Source: Proteus vulgaris (GTDB lineage Bacteria > Pseudomonadota > Gammaproteobacteria > Enterobacterales > Enterobacteriaceae). Taken from it: DNA of 64,000 nt. Shown here in pieces: positions 35,191-45,208 of this stretch. The notes under the pieces are model-generated. The model saw only the letters and a program-made list of their open reading frames with translations, was not told where the DNA came from and did not search any database. Location: the NCBI RefSeq assembly GCF_033708015.1, contig NZ_CP137920.1, positions 372,001-436,000 on the forward strand, given 5' to 3'. A program made the translations under genes and the position numbers. Numbering within the stretch: position 1 is the first letter of the stretch; each line of letters starts with the position of its first letter.

Positions 35191-36087
35191 TTAGCGGTGA
35201 TTTTCTTCAAGATGTTGTCTGTCCTCACATTCCATCTGTAACGTAATATGGTTGATATGGAATTGCTCACGAAGTTGTTGCTCAAGGTGAATTCTAAGTT
35301 CTTCATGATTGGCATTAGGTTGATAAACGATGTGCCCACTTAAAATAAGTTTACTTTGTGTGAGTGCCCATAAATGCAAATCATGAGAGCCTACAACATC
35401 AGGGTTATTATTAATTGTTTCAGTAACCTGAATAAGATCGATACCGCGAGGCACGCCTTCAAGTAAAATATTCAGACATTCTTTAAGTAATACCCAAGTT
35501 CGTGGGAAAACCATAAAACCGATTAACACGGCAATAATAGAGTCAACAAGCTCCCAACCTGTAAACCAAATAATGATCGCACCAATAATTACGCCAATTG
35601 AGCCCAGCATATCAGCCCAAACTTCTAAGTAAGCTCCTTTTACATTAAGGCTTTCATCCTTTGTGCTGGTGAGTAATTTCATTGAAATCCAATTAACCAC
35701 AAGACCTATTAACGCGATGATAAGCATACCAACAGATTGAATATCTGGAGGAGAAGATAAGCGTTTATAGGCTTCATATAAAATATAGAAAGCGACTGCC
35801 ATTAAAATAAGTGCATTCATGGTTGCCGCTAATATTTCAAAGCGTGCATAACCATAAGTTCTAAAAACATCAGCGGCTTTTCTACCTGCATGAATAGCGA
35901 TCAGTGCAAGTAAAAGCGCGAAAGCATCCGTCATCATATGCATGGCATCGGAAATTAATGCCAAGCTACCCGTTAAATAACCACCAATAAATTCGACTAA
36001 CATAAATGATGATGTTAAGCCGAATGCAATTAATAATCGCGATTCAGGTAGTGTTTTTACGTCCGCATGTTCATGATTTCCACTCAT
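35191..36087 (-). CDS. zitB: CDF-family zinc exporter (ZitB-like)
   Basis: A 298-residue, six-helix cation diffusion facilitator. Metal residues are in ISDAMHMMTDAFAL (helix 2) and EVWADMLGSIGV (helix 5). A cytosolic domain with His-rich segments follows, and the last residues are ECEDRQHLEENHR. It exchanges Zn2+ for protons and lowers cytosolic zinc. Length and order fit E. coli ZitB (313). Confidence 0.82.
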   Translation of the reverse strand: MSGNHEHADVKTLPESRLLIAFGLTSSFMLVEFIGGYLTGSLALISDAMHMMTDAFALLLALIAIHAGRKAADVFRTYGYARFEILAATMNALILMAVAFYILYEAYKRLSSPPDIQSVGMLIIALIGLVVNWISMKLLTSTKDESLNVKGAYLEVWADMLGSIGVIIGAIIIWFTGWELVDSIIAVLIGFMVFPRTWVLLKECLNILLEGVPRGIDLIQVTETINNNPDVVGSHDLHLWALTQSKLILSGHIVYQPNANHEELRIHLEQQLREQFHINHITLQMECEDRQHLEENHR

Positions 36088-36298
36088 TGAAGTTCCTTAT
36101 TATCCGAATAGCATTAATAAAAACATAGCTGAAAATAAAGAAAAATAAATTAGATAAAGAGAGGATTTCTAGACAACTTAAAGCGAATATGAAGACATTA
36201 AATGAAGGGTATTGATAATTAAGTTCACACGATAATTAAAACCAGTTAAATGATTTACTAATTATCGTGCGAGTGATAAAGCTAGGGCGGTAAATTGA

Positions 36299-36883
36299 TT
36301 AAGGGCGATGATGGTAATGCTGTTGATTTGGGCTAGACATGATCACAGAGGCTCGTAAATGCCCTTCCACACAAATATAAGAGTGGGGCGCATTACCATG
36401 AAAAGCGTAAAAATCACCCGTTTCTAATAAAACCGTTTCGTCGTTATCAAAACGCATCATTAATTTACCAGAATAAACCATGATATGTTCTTGCGTTCCA
36501 TCTGCGTGAGCGGGACTGTTAATAATGGCACCATGCTTCATTTCGATATGCCAAATTTCAGTAATATTGCCGATGCCAATACGAAATTTAAATTCCTGAG
36601 CATAATCACCAACGATAGGTTTATGTCGTTCTAAACGAGGGTACTCTTCACGCGTAAAACTAAATAAATCTCCCAAAGGAAAGCCAAGTGCTATCGCAAT
36701 AGCCTCTAAGGTATCGATTCTGGGATTAGAATCACCGGATTCTAATTTTGACAATGCAGCCTTGGATATTCCCGATTTTCTTGATAACTCATTGAGTGAC
36801 AAGTTTCGAGATTGCCTTAATTGTTTGACTTTATTACCAAGGTATTCATTCGTTTTTTTAGGAGGTTGTGGGTTCATTGCCAA
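36299..36883 (-). CDS. XRE-cupin transcriptional regulator
   Basis: The 194-residue protein joins an N-terminal helix-turn-helix (about 14-70, LSLNELSRKSGISKAALSKL) to a C-terminal cupin (about 100-185, HIMVYSGKLMMRFDN). Such regulators sense small ligands. It is divergent from the TauE/SafE gene at 37062 and may control it. The ligand is unknown. Confidence 0.82.
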   Translation of the reverse strand: MAMNPQPPKKTNEYLGNKVKQLRQSRNLSLNELSRKSGISKAALSKLESGDSNPRIDTLEAIAIALGFPLGDLFSFTREEYPRLERHKPIVGDYAQEFKFRIGIGNITEIWHIEMKHGAIINSPAHADGTQEHIMVYSGKLMMRFDNDETVLLETGDFYAFHGNAPHSYICVEGHLRASVIMSSPNQQHYHHRP

Positions 36884-37061
36884 TTCAAAATATCGTTAGT
36901 TTAAAAGTGTCATTTCGACTAGATAATAGCACTAATTAACCGTATTCGGAAAAATGAGATCCTGTTTCTGCTGTATTTTGTGAATAGTCTTACGATCACT
37001 ATTCGATTTTTAATAATTACGCTAATATCCTTCATTAAATGATAATTATTCAAGGATTATT

Positions 37062-37808
37062 ATGCTGGACTTGCTCAGTTGGTCTGATCTTTTTATTTGC
37101 CTACTTACCTTATTTTTTGCTTATGTCATTTTCGGTATGGCGGGATTTGGCTCTGCGTTAATTGCGGGTCCTGTATTAGCACTTTATTTGCCTCTTTCAA
37201 TGATAGTGCCTTTATTGGCATTAATTGATTTAAGTGCTGCCATAGTGAATGTCTTAAGAGATGGAAAACAAGCTGATTTTAAAGAGATACGCTATCTTAT
37301 TCCGCTGATTATTATTGGTAGTCTTGTTGGCGCAACGATTTTATTAACGACACGACCAGATTTACTTTCTCTTCTTTTAGGTATCTTTGCCACTTGCTAT
37401 GCAATTTACGCCCTGTTTTGGAAAAAACAAGAAAATCAATTTTCCCAACGCTTGGTTTATCCTTTTGGGTTAATTGGTGGTGTGTTTAGTGCGTTGTTTG
37501 GCAGTGGGGGCTTTTTATATGCGATCTATTTATCAGGTCGAATTGCAGATAAAAACAAATTTCGCATTACACAAACCACATTGATTGGTTTTAGCACACT
37601 AACACGAGTGGTGATTTTCTTATTTGCCGGTATTTATTGGCAATGGGATATTCTTCAGTTAGCTGTTATTTTCTTGCCTGCTATGCTTGCTGGTGTATGG
37701 TTAGGGCGAAATTTGACATTACGGATGTCAAAAGCGCGATTTATGAGTGTGATTTATACCATTGTATTGGCATCAGGTGCTGTGCTTATCTATCGTTATT
37801 TTTCTTAA
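37062..37808 (+). CDS. TauE/SafE-family permease
   Basis: A 248-residue, 7-8 helix protein with the family repeats GMAGFGSALIAGPVLALYLP and FGLIGGVFSALFGSGGFLYA. Family members are linked to sulfite, sulfoacetate or taurine export. It shares a divergent promoter region with an XRE-cupin regulator. It is not closely related to the TauE gene at 27790. Confidence 0.8.
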   Translation: MLDLLSWSDLFICLLTLFFAYVIFGMAGFGSALIAGPVLALYLPLSMIVPLLALIDLSAAIVNVLRDGKQADFKEIRYLIPLIIIGSLVGATILLTTRPDLLSLLLGIFATCYAIYALFWKKQENQFSQRLVYPFGLIGGVFSALFGSGGFLYAIYLSGRIADKNKFRITQTTLIGFSTLTRVVIFLFAGIYWQWDILQLAVIFLPAMLAGVWLGRNLTLRMSKARFMSVIYTIVLASGAVLIYRYFS

Positions 37809-37853
37809 GCGTTGTAGGACAACGGCTGATGAAGTGAGAATATTATGAAAGGT

Positions 37854-37886
37854 AAAGATCTTTGTGAGCCAAACGGAGATCTTTCT
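37854..37886 (+). terminator. Possible terminator after the TauE gene
   Basis: AAAGATCT (37854-37861) and AGATCTTT (37877-37884) form a stem with a 15-nt loop, then CTCTG. Weak, no long T run. Confidence 0.4.
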
Positions 37887-38008
37887 CTGATTAACGTTAC
37901 TTTTTAAGCATGTTTATCTATTTCTTATCTCCTATAATACAACAATATTTTATTTAACCACCTTCCTTTTATTACAGAGGTTTCTGTTATTCGCAGAAAC
38001 AAAATAAC

Positions 38009-39196
38009 ATGTCATATCAAAATTATCGTCAATCTGAAGTTTTTGCGATAACAACTATCACGGTAAGTATTGGCGTTATCGGGATTGTTATCGGATTAAC
38101 TATTCCTATGGTTGCACTACGCCTTAATTTAGCGGGTATTAGTGAATCTATCATTGGACTTATTTCTGCCGCACCCGCTATTGGGATGTTAATTATTTCA
38201 CCTTTTGCTCGACGTATTGTGCAATGGATTGGTAAACGCTTTGCCATGCTATTAGCAACCCTTGTTTCAGCAATCAGCTTATTACCCTTAATGGGAAGCC
38301 TACCTCTAGAGTTGCTATTTCCGTTACGATTAATCACGGGTATTGCCAGTGGTGTGATGATTTGTTTAGGTGAAACGTGGATTAATGAACTTTCGCCCGA
38401 TAATAAACGTGGGCGGATTTTAGCGGTATATACCACGGTATTTACGATCAGCCAGTTATTAGGTCCTTCGATAATTGCGCTTTATGGCGTCGCAGATAAG
38501 ACACCTATTTTAATGAGTGTTTTTATTCATATTATCTCTATTGTTCTGTTTTTAATGATGGATCAGAAAACAGGAGATAAATTGCCGAAAGATACGCAAG
38601 AGCCTAATTTTTCTATTATTCGTTTTGTCAAAGTTGCTCCTGCGATCTGTGGTGGCATTATTTTCTTTGCTTTTTTTGATGGCACCGTACTTTCTATGTT
38701 TCCTATTTATGGTCTAAGCATGGGACACACTGAAGCGATTGCTGCAATGATGATAAGTGCTATTTTAGCAGGTGACGCTATTATGCAAATGCCATTTGGC
38801 TGGCTTGCTGATCATATGAACAGAACACGGCTATATCGAATTTGTGGGGTAGTGACTTTACTTGCCAGCTTATTATTACCTATCACAATGTCTCATACAT
38901 TTTTGATTTGGCCTTTATTACTGCTACTGGGTGCAACAGCGGGGGCGATATATACCATTGCGTTGGTACAAATAGGGCAATATTTTTCAGGTAATGATCT
39001 TATGGTCGCTAATGCGTCAGCTGCGATGTTATGGGGGATCGGTAATTTAGCAGGGCCTTTGCTGGCTGGTGCGATGTCAGAAATTTCTTCATCTTCACTA
39101 CCATTCTTATTGGTTGCTATGACGGGGTTATTTTTAGTTTCAACGATGGAACGTTGGAATCTAGGTATTGAAACACTCAATAGTCACTCATCTTAG
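38009..39196 (+). CDS. MFS transporter (YcaD-like)
   Basis: A 395-residue, 12-helix transporter with ETWINELSPDNKRGRILAVYT after helix 4 and QMPFGWLADHMNRTRLYRI between helices 8 and 9, as in the YcaD-like group. The substrate is unknown. The ribosome-binding site is unusual: AGAGG lies 28 bases ahead, with a 7-bp hairpin (37980-37986 with 37994-38000) between it and the ATG. Confidence 0.8.
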   Translation: MSYQNYRQSEVFAITTITVSIGVIGIVIGLTIPMVALRLNLAGISESIIGLISAAPAIGMLIISPFARRIVQWIGKRFAMLLATLVSAISLLPLMGSLPLELLFPLRLITGIASGVMICLGETWINELSPDNKRGRILAVYTTVFTISQLLGPSIIALYGVADKTPILMSVFIHIISIVLFLMMDQKTGDKLPKDTQEPNFSIIRFVKVAPAICGGIIFFAFFDGTVLSMFPIYGLSMGHTEAIAAMMISAILAGDAIMQMPFGWLADHMNRTRLYRICGVVTLLASLLLPITMSHTFLIWPLLLLLGATAGAIYTIALVQIGQYFSGNDLMVANASAAMLWGIGNLAGPLLAGAMSEISSSSLPFLLVAMTGLFLVSTMERWNLGIETLNSHSS

Positions 39197-39632
39197 TATT
39201 TTCTATCGTATTTCATTTAGGGTGATAGGAATGCGATAGAGAAGCGTCTCTGTTCTCGATTTCTAAATATTAAGATCTTACCTTATTGTTTTTTTTATAA
39301 ATGATTATAATTATATCCCGTTATTATACTTAATTTAAAACTTATTAAGAATAATCTAGAAATGCTTATATAAAACGGAAAATTATTTGCTAAAACAGTG
39401 CTAACTCATCTAACGTTAGAAGTAGAAGATGACATTATCTTCAGATAAAAATAACGAATACTGCAAACCATTAATCGCCACACATTGGGAATGAGAGGTA
39501 TAATTTATCTAGGCAACTTATTAAAATTGCTAATAGTAGATAGATATACCTAGTTATTATTTGATTTGAAATAAATTCAATTAATTAAGATATTTTCATT
39601 TCACTTAATACTATTGTTTTAGGAATTAATGA
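39197..39632. other. Gene-free stretch before the toxin gene
   Basis: No ORF of quality. It is AT-rich and has CTATCG with CGATAG about 30 bases apart after the MFS stop, which could be a weak terminator. The promoter of the toxin-immunity pair should lie near its right end. Confidence 0.4.
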
Positions 39633-40225
39633 ATGCCGGAATATTTTATTCATAGACGAAGAGAAGAAGATAAAGGAAAAACGACAGCAGGAGGTCAGGT
39701 AACTCCTGTTTCTGTTTCCATAGCGTCAGCTAAACTTTTCATGGAAGCGCGTTCACTATCCTATGCGTCGCCTAAATCCATCATATTACCTAAACCTATC
39801 TTTAAACCTACCCCCGTGCCTTATCAACGTGTCCTCAATGCCGTTAAAGATGTTGCGATTGCCTCTCGATGGGGAGTTTTAGGCCTACTTTTTCACTCTG
39901 AGCCTGCTGGGGATCCGAATAAAGACCAACTTTTCATTAGAAAATTTATGAAGTTGATCATATTCCGTCACAAGCCGCAGTTAGACTTTATTTAAAAAAG
40001 TTAAATCCAAAAATATCGGAAAAAGATTTAAAGATAGAATTAGAGGATGATACTAAGCTACGTCGAAAAGAGTATGACAGTCAGGATCTTAAAGAAGCGG
40101 TTGAGCGAAATTGGGAAGCAGATCGACGATGTTTAAAAGCAGAATATAACGTATCAGATGAACAGTTGGATAAGGTTTTAGCAGAATTACACCGATTAAA
40201 TAGAGCGAAAGGATTATACCAATGA
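39633..40225 (+). pseudogene. Frameshifted nuclease-type toxin gene paired with a DUF6392 immunity gene
   Basis: The first frame (39633-39995) reads MPEYFIHRRREEDKGK up to DPNKDQLFIRK, then leaves the sense frame. The -1 frame continues with YEVDHIPSQAAVRLYLKK up to [11 protein letters not shown], stopping at 40223-40225. One extra A in the A run at 39941-39944 would restore a 197-residue protein. The DHIPS region resembles HNH-type toxin tips found on pyocins and other polymorphic toxins. The stop overlaps the immunity start (ATGA). It may be inactivated, translated by a ribosomal slip on AAA, or contain a sequencing error. Confidence 0.7.
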
Positions 40226-40731
40226 GTGTAAATATTGAAGCCTTAGTGCTGCGATTAGGGGATACTTATGATGAACTTTATGACGATGGACTCATTCCGT
40301 ATAAAACCAAACCACAAGGGAATTCTGGGGATGATGAAGTCACCCTAAGGATGACCAAAGAGTCTATTTTTTTATCTTTTAAAAACCCATCAAAAGAGTT
40401 AGAACAAATTACACTAACACTGATCCCTGAAAATATGAAAAATGGCTGGGTATTCCCCAATAAGATCCCCTTTGGATTAGAGCAAGTCATGACTGACCAA
40501 TGGTTCTATAAACATATTGGTAATCCGATTAGGCAGGCTCCTGAAAGAACAGTTTTAGGTAACTTTATAGGTAAATCAGAAGTATTTACATTAAACAAAA
40601 TGACCAACTCAAACCAAAAAATTTCTATTTTGGTTAACTATCACCCCGAAATGAAAGGCTTTGCTAAAAAAATTACCTTTGAATTATTAGAGGATTTAGA
40701 AACACGTTGGAAACCTAATCACTTCAAATAA
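40222..40731 (+). CDS. DUF6392 family immunity protein
   Basis: A 169-residue protein with the start [20 protein letters not shown], then [15 protein letters not shown] and [11 protein letters not shown]. This is the pattern of DUF6392 proteins found next to pyocin- or colicin-like nuclease toxins. It would bind and block the toxin encoded immediately upstream, whose stop overlaps its start. It appears intact although the toxin frame is broken, as for a protecting orphan. Confidence 0.75.
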   Translation: MSVNIEALVLRLGDTYDELYDDGLIPYKTKPQGNSGDDEVTLRMTKESIFLSFKNPSKELEQITLTLIPENMKNGWVFPNKIPFGLEQVMTDQWFYKHIGNPIRQAPERTVLGNFIGKSEVFTLNKMTNSNQKISILVNYHPEMKGFAKKITFELLEDLETRWKPNHFK

Positions 40732-41014
40732 TCCCTTTTATGTTAAACGGACGAGTTAGTTAAAGTTGTCCGTTTATCCATACTCACGTCGTTCAAAACG
40801 ATTTAAGGTTTGCTCATCCAGAGTGACTAAAACATCGAATTAAAATTGTTGAAAGAGGCTTAACTTGACCTAACGTAGCTAAATTAGCGAACAAAAAAAG
40901 TGGCACCAGTTTCCTTCTTTTCCTCTTTTTCTTTTTTTATGACTTTACATTATCTTTTTATGACATTTTTATTAAAAATGTATTTTTTCGCTTGATTCTT
41001 ACCCTAAAAGCACC

Positions 41015-41139
41015 AGATAATCGTTTGCGTCAAATTCTCTCACTCAATCCACACGAAAAACCAAACGTTTGCTTTTGACTCCCTCTTAAGATTTCTTATT
41101 AACAAGAGGTCATTTTAATTGATACGTAATCGTTTTCGT
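41015..41139. promoter_or_regulatory. Three PurR-like operators upstream of the adenine permease
   Basis: Measured against AnGnAAnCGnTTGCnT: AGATAATCGTTTGCGT (41015-41030), AACCAAACGTTTGCTT (41059-41074) and ACGTAATCGTTTTCGT (41124-41139) each differ at one conserved base. The last is 41 bases ahead of the start codon. Confidence 0.65.
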
Positions 41140-41179
41140 TTTTTTGGAGAGTGAACCGTTTTTATGTCAGAGGAATGTA

Positions 41180-42526
41180 ATGTCTGCTAATCAATCAGCA
41201 ACCACCGGTAAACTGGATAGCTATTTTAAACTTACAGCTCGCGGTACAACTGTTCGCAAAGAAATGATCGCCGGTTTGACGACATTTTTGGCGATGGTGT
41301 ATTCCGTGATTGTTGTTCCTAGCATGTTAGGACAAGCCGGTTTTCCACATACCGCGGTTTTTATCGCAACCTGTTTAGTCGCGGGATTAGGCTCTCTTCT
41401 AATGGGATTGTGGGCAAATCTTCCTATGGCAATTGGTTGTGCGATTTCATTAACCGCATTTACTGCTTTTAGCTTAGTTTTGGGACAAAACATCTCTGTA
41501 CCCGTTGCATTAGGTGCCGTATTTTTAATGGGATGTTTATTCACCGTTTTCTCATTAACGGGCATTCGTACTTGGATCTTAAAAAATATTCCAATTGGTA
41601 TCGCACATGGTGCGGGAATAGGGATAGGGCTTTTTCTACTTTTAATCGCAGCAAACAGTGTTGGATTAGTGATTAAAAACCCATTTGATGGTTTACCTGT
41701 TGCAATGGGGAAATTTACATCATTCTCTGTTCTGATGTCACTTGCTGGATTAGCGGCTATTTTCGGATTAGAAAAGCGTAAAGTACCGGGTGGTGTGCTA
41801 TTAGTCATTGTCGCTATTTCAATTATTGGTCTTATTTTTGATCCTAATGTGAAATATCAAGGCATCTTTAAAATGCCTCAATTAGGTGAAGATGGGCTTT
41901 CTTTACTGCTTGCAATGGATATTAAAGGTGCCTTACAACCTTTAGTGTTACCAAGTGTTCTTGCGTTAGTGATGACGGCTATTTTTGATGCCACAGGGAC
42001 TATCCGTGCTGTTGCGGGTCAAGCAAACTTATTAGATAAACGCGGGCAAATTATTAATGGCGGAAAAGCGCTGACGTCTGACTCTGTCAGTAGTATTTTT
42101 GCGGGTGTTATAGGTGCTGCACCTGCTGCGGTTTATGTTGAATCAGCCGCAGGAACAGCCGCTGGTGGTAAAACAGGATTAACCGCAACAGTGGTTGGTA
42201 TTTTATTTTTACTGATCTTGTTCTTATCGCCTCTCTCTTATTTAGTTCCAGCTTATGCAACAGCACCCGCGTTAATGTATGTGGGTTTATTGATGCTAGG
42301 TAATGTCACTAAGTTAGATTTTAGTGATTTTGTGGATGCTATGTCAGGTATGGTGTGTGCTGTATTTATTGTTTTAACGTGTAATATCGTCACTGGGATT
42401 ATGCTAGGTTTCGGCTGTTTGGTCATTGGCCGTGTCTTTGCTGGTGAATGGCGTAAACTCAATATGGGTACAGTATTAATTACACTTGCGCTAGTGGCAT
42501 TTTATGCGGGTGAGTGGGCAATTTAA
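41180..42526 (+). CDS. adeP: Adenine permease (NCS2/AzgA family)
   Basis: The 448-residue, roughly 12-14 helix protein matches E. coli AdeP/AdeQ through much of its length, for example [36 protein letters not shown] and [16 protein letters not shown]. It imports adenine with protons. Start 41180 (MSANQS) with AGAGG ahead is used instead of the longer frame from 41144. Three PurR-like boxes precede it, and a terminator follows at 42549. Confidence 0.9.
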   Translation: MSANQSATTGKLDSYFKLTARGTTVRKEMIAGLTTFLAMVYSVIVVPSMLGQAGFPHTAVFIATCLVAGLGSLLMGLWANLPMAIGCAISLTAFTAFSLVLGQNISVPVALGAVFLMGCLFTVFSLTGIRTWILKNIPIGIAHGAGIGIGLFLLLIAANSVGLVIKNPFDGLPVAMGKFTSFSVLMSLAGLAAIFGLEKRKVPGGVLLVIVAISIIGLIFDPNVKYQGIFKMPQLGEDGLSLLLAMDIKGALQPLVLPSVLALVMTAIFDATGTIRAVAGQANLLDKRGQIINGGKALTSDSVSSIFAGVIGAAPAAVYVESAAGTAAGGKTGLTATVVGILFLLILFLSPLSYLVPAYATAPALMYVGLLMLGNVTKLDFSDFVDAMSGMVCAVFIVLTCNIVTGIMLGFGCLVIGRVFAGEWRKLNMGTVLITLALVAFYAGEWAI

Positions 42527-42548
42527 TTTAAATAATCGGTTTTAAACA

Positions 42549-42584
42549 CAAAAGGCGGAATATATTTTTATTCCGCCTTTTTGC
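42549..42584 (+). terminator. Terminator of adeP
   Basis: AAAGGCGGAA (42551-42560) and TTCCGCCTTT (42571-42580) with a 10-nt loop, then TTGC. Strong, could work in both directions. Confidence 0.85.
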
Positions 42585-42653
42585 TATTTATTTATCTACT
42601 TTTATTCGCTATTGTCGAAATTAAGTCTAGTGATTAATTTTTTGGTAGCATAT

Positions 42654-43157
42654 ATGCAAGAAATAAAAATACGTCATGGTGAACCTGACGACGCATCAGC
42701 CATTCAACAGCTATATACACATCCTGATTTATATATTTGTACTTGCCAATTTCCTTATCCTTCAGTCACGATGTGGAAAAAAAGATTACTTGAATTTTCA
42801 GAACAAAATATCCCTCATTTTGTTGCTACCATTGATGATCAAGTTGCGGGACATTTAGCACTAATCATCGATAATCATCCTCGTCGTCGTCATATTGTGA
42901 GTTTTGGTATTGGTGTTGGTGCTGAATATTCCGGAAAAGGTGTCGGAAAATTACTTATCAATACAGCAATTGATTATGCTTTCAATTGGTTAGCCGCCAC
43001 ACGATTAGAATTAGAAGTGTATTCAGACAATGAAAGAGGCTTGCATCTGTATAAGAAATTAGGTTTTGAAGTCGAAGGGGTACGCCGTAAAGCCGCTTTT
43101 AGAGAGGGTAAATATTGTGATGTTGTTATGATGTCGATGTTAAGAACAATTGAATAA
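42654..43157 (+). CDS. GNAT acetyltransferase (YhhY-like)
   Basis: A 167-residue N-acetyltransferase with the acetyl-CoA loop VGAEYSGKGVGKLL and the C-terminal YKKLGFEVEGVRRKAAFREG. The order of motifs (IRHGEPDD at the start, HPRRRHIVSFGIGV) follows E. coli YhhY, which acetylates some amino acids. Start 42654 is chosen over TTG 42612. Confidence 0.8.
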   Translation: MQEIKIRHGEPDDASAIQQLYTHPDLYICTCQFPYPSVTMWKKRLLEFSEQNIPHFVATIDDQVAGHLALIIDNHPRRRHIVSFGIGVGAEYSGKGVGKLLINTAIDYAFNWLAATRLELEVYSDNERGLHLYKKLGFEVEGVRRKAAFREGKYCDVVMMSMLRTIE

Positions 43158-43556
43158 TCATTAGCATGGCGAGTGAGTCTTCAAATTTAATTTCTATTGT
43201 TATTTATCTATTATTTTTATTTAGTTACTTAACGTTTTGCATTTTTATACAGTCTATTAGATTGCTTAGGCTGAAAAAGAGAAATAAAAACGTATGCTTT
43301 CTATAATTAATGCCGTTAATAAATAAAGAGTAATAAATTGCGTACAATGTGCGATGTTAGATACGATTAATCTTAATTTTTAAATATTCTCACAGAGTCT
43401 GTGTGGGATCTGTTTAAAATAAGCATAGATGCATAGATAAAGAAAGGTATGATGCGCGAATTTAACATAATAAATTTCTTTATCATTGGGTAGATTTTCC
43501 TTTTATAAGGGAAAGATGGCAGGTTTTCAGGATAAAAATAGGCATGTAAGGGTAAC
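43158..43556. other. Gene-free stretch before the Na+/H+ antiporter
   Basis: AT-rich without a credible ORF on either strand. I see no strong terminator or recognisable operator. Confidence 0.4.
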
Positions 43557-45206
43557 ATGGAAATTTTCTTTACTATTTTAATTTTAATACTGGTGGTTTC
43601 AGTTTCGGGAGTTATCACAAAGTTAATTCCCTTTCGTGTTCCGTTACCATTAATACAGATCGTGATAGGGGCTTTATTGGCATGGCCTCAGTTTGGTTTA
43701 CATGTCACTTTTGATCCTGAATTGTTCCTCGTTCTATTGATCCCGCCTTTACTTTTTGTTGATGGTTGGAAAACACCGACACGAGAATTTATCCAAAATG
43801 GGCGTGAGATTTTTATTCTTGTGCTTGTTTTAGTTATGGTGACAGTTGTTGGCATCGGTTATCTAATTTATTGGATGATGCCAAGTATCCCTCTTATTTC
43901 AGCATTCGCATTGGCAGCCGTACTTTCGCCAACAGATGCGGTTGCGCTCTCATCTATTGTTGGTAAAGGGCGAATACCTAAGCGAATAATGGGTATCTTA
44001 GAGGGTGAAGCCTTAATGAATGATGCATCGGGTCTAGTTGCCTTGAAATTTGCGGTTGCTGTGGCAATGGGAACGATGGTGTTTACTGTTGGTGGTGCAA
44101 CCCTTGAATTCTTCAAAGTCGCTGTTGGAGGATTACTGGCAGGTATCGGTGTCACCTTAGTTTACAGTAAATCTTTACGGTTGATGAGTCGTTGGAGCGG
44201 AGACGATCCAGCGACACAAATCGTCTTTATGTTGCTGCTGCCTTTTGCTTCTTATCTTATTGCAGAACATATTGGCTTTTCAGGCATTTTAGCGGCGGTT
44301 GCTGCGGGTATGACTATCAGTAAATCAGGTGTTATCAGAAATGCACCTCTTGCGATGCGTTTACGTGCTGATAGCGTGTGGTCAATGCTTGAGTTTGTCT
44401 TTAATGGTCTTGTCTTTATTATGCTTGGCTTGCAACTTCCTATTATTTGGACAAGCTCTGTTATTCAAGCCGATCTCGACCCTGAAGTTGAAGTCTGGAT
44501 GTTGTTTGCGGCAGTTTTCGTTATCTACTTTGCACTGTTGCTCTTGCGATTTACGTGGTTATGGCTAATGAAGAAAATGAGTCGGATCTTTATGAAAAAG
44601 CATCCTCTTGATTTCGCTAATTATACAACGCGTGAATTGTGGTTATCGTCATTCGCTGGTGTTCGTGGTGCTATCACGCTTGCCGGTGCGCTTTCTATTC
44701 CACTCTTTTTAACTGATGGCAGTACTTTCCCAGGGCGTTATCAAATTATCTTTATTGCAGCTGGTGTTATTTTATTGTCGATTTTAGTGGGGATTATTTC
44801 ACTTCCTTTCCTATTAAAAGGTGTGAAGGCAACTGACAAAGAAGCCGATAAAAATGAAGTTCGCTATGCACGTAAAGTGATGGCAGAAGTGGCAATTGTG
44901 AGTCTGAATAAAATGGAAGAGCGCTTAGCTGCAAGTACTGAAGAGCAGTTAGATGCGGAAGAAATTAATGAAGTTGCTTCGCGTGTCACGGGGTATTTAA
45001 GACGCCGTACCGCAGATCAAGATGAAATGATCCATAACGCGTTAGAAGAAGATCTCGAAAGGCGTTTTCGTTTAACAGCACTACGCGCTGAGCGTGGTGA
45101 ACTTTACCATCTAAGAGCGACGCGAAAAATCAGTAATGAAACGCTCCAATTATTGCTACATGAATTGGATTTAATGGAAGCGTTATTAGTAGAGAAAGAT
45201 AGTTAA
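43557..45206 (+). CDS. yjcE: Na+/H+ antiporter (CPA1, YjcE-like)
   Basis: A 549-residue antiporter. About 12 helices come first, with AVLSPTDAVALSSIVGKGRIPK and GEALMNDASGLVALKF carrying the ion-site Asp residues. A cytosolic tail from about 425 is rich in Glu and Arg (EEDLERRFRLTALRAERGEL). It follows E. coli YjcE throughout. It exports Na+ (or K+) for protons at the inner membrane. Two bases separate it from bioP, so the two may be co-transcribed. Confidence 0.88.
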   Translation: MEIFFTILILILVVSVSGVITKLIPFRVPLPLIQIVIGALLAWPQFGLHVTFDPELFLVLLIPPLLFVDGWKTPTREFIQNGREIFILVLVLVMVTVVGIGYLIYWMMPSIPLISAFALAAVLSPTDAVALSSIVGKGRIPKRIMGILEGEALMNDASGLVALKFAVAVAMGTMVFTVGGATLEFFKVAVGGLLAGIGVTLVYSKSLRLMSRWSGDDPATQIVFMLLLPFASYLIAEHIGFSGILAAVAAGMTISKSGVIRNAPLAMRLRADSVWSMLEFVFNGLVFIMLGLQLPIIWTSSVIQADLDPEVEVWMLFAAVFVIYFALLLLRFTWLWLMKKMSRIFMKKHPLDFANYTTRELWLSSFAGVRGAITLAGALSIPLFLTDGSTFPGRYQIIFIAAGVILLSILVGIISLPFLLKGVKATDKEADKNEVRYARKVMAEVAIVSLNKMEERLAASTEEQLDAEEINEVASRVTGYLRRRTADQDEMIHNALEEDLERRFRLTALRAERGELYHLRATRKISNETLQLLLHELDLMEALLVEKDS

Positions 45207-45208
45207 TT

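Noticed and set aside
36299..37808. XRE-cupin and TauE genes as a novel system
   Set aside because: A divergent regulator-transporter pair is ordinary; nothing in the sequence points beyond that.
37845..37907. 20-codon ORF between the TauE gene and the MFS gene
   Set aside because: No convincing Shine-Dalgarno; the bases are better explained by a weak hairpin.
41221..41808. 195-codon minus-strand ORF inside the adenine permease
   Set aside because: Pro/Ile/Asn-rich shadow of a membrane-protein gene; no start signal or family pattern.
43373..43618. 81-codon minus-strand ORF before the antiporter
   Set aside because: It overlaps the antiporter start and has no Shine-Dalgarno or recognisable pattern.
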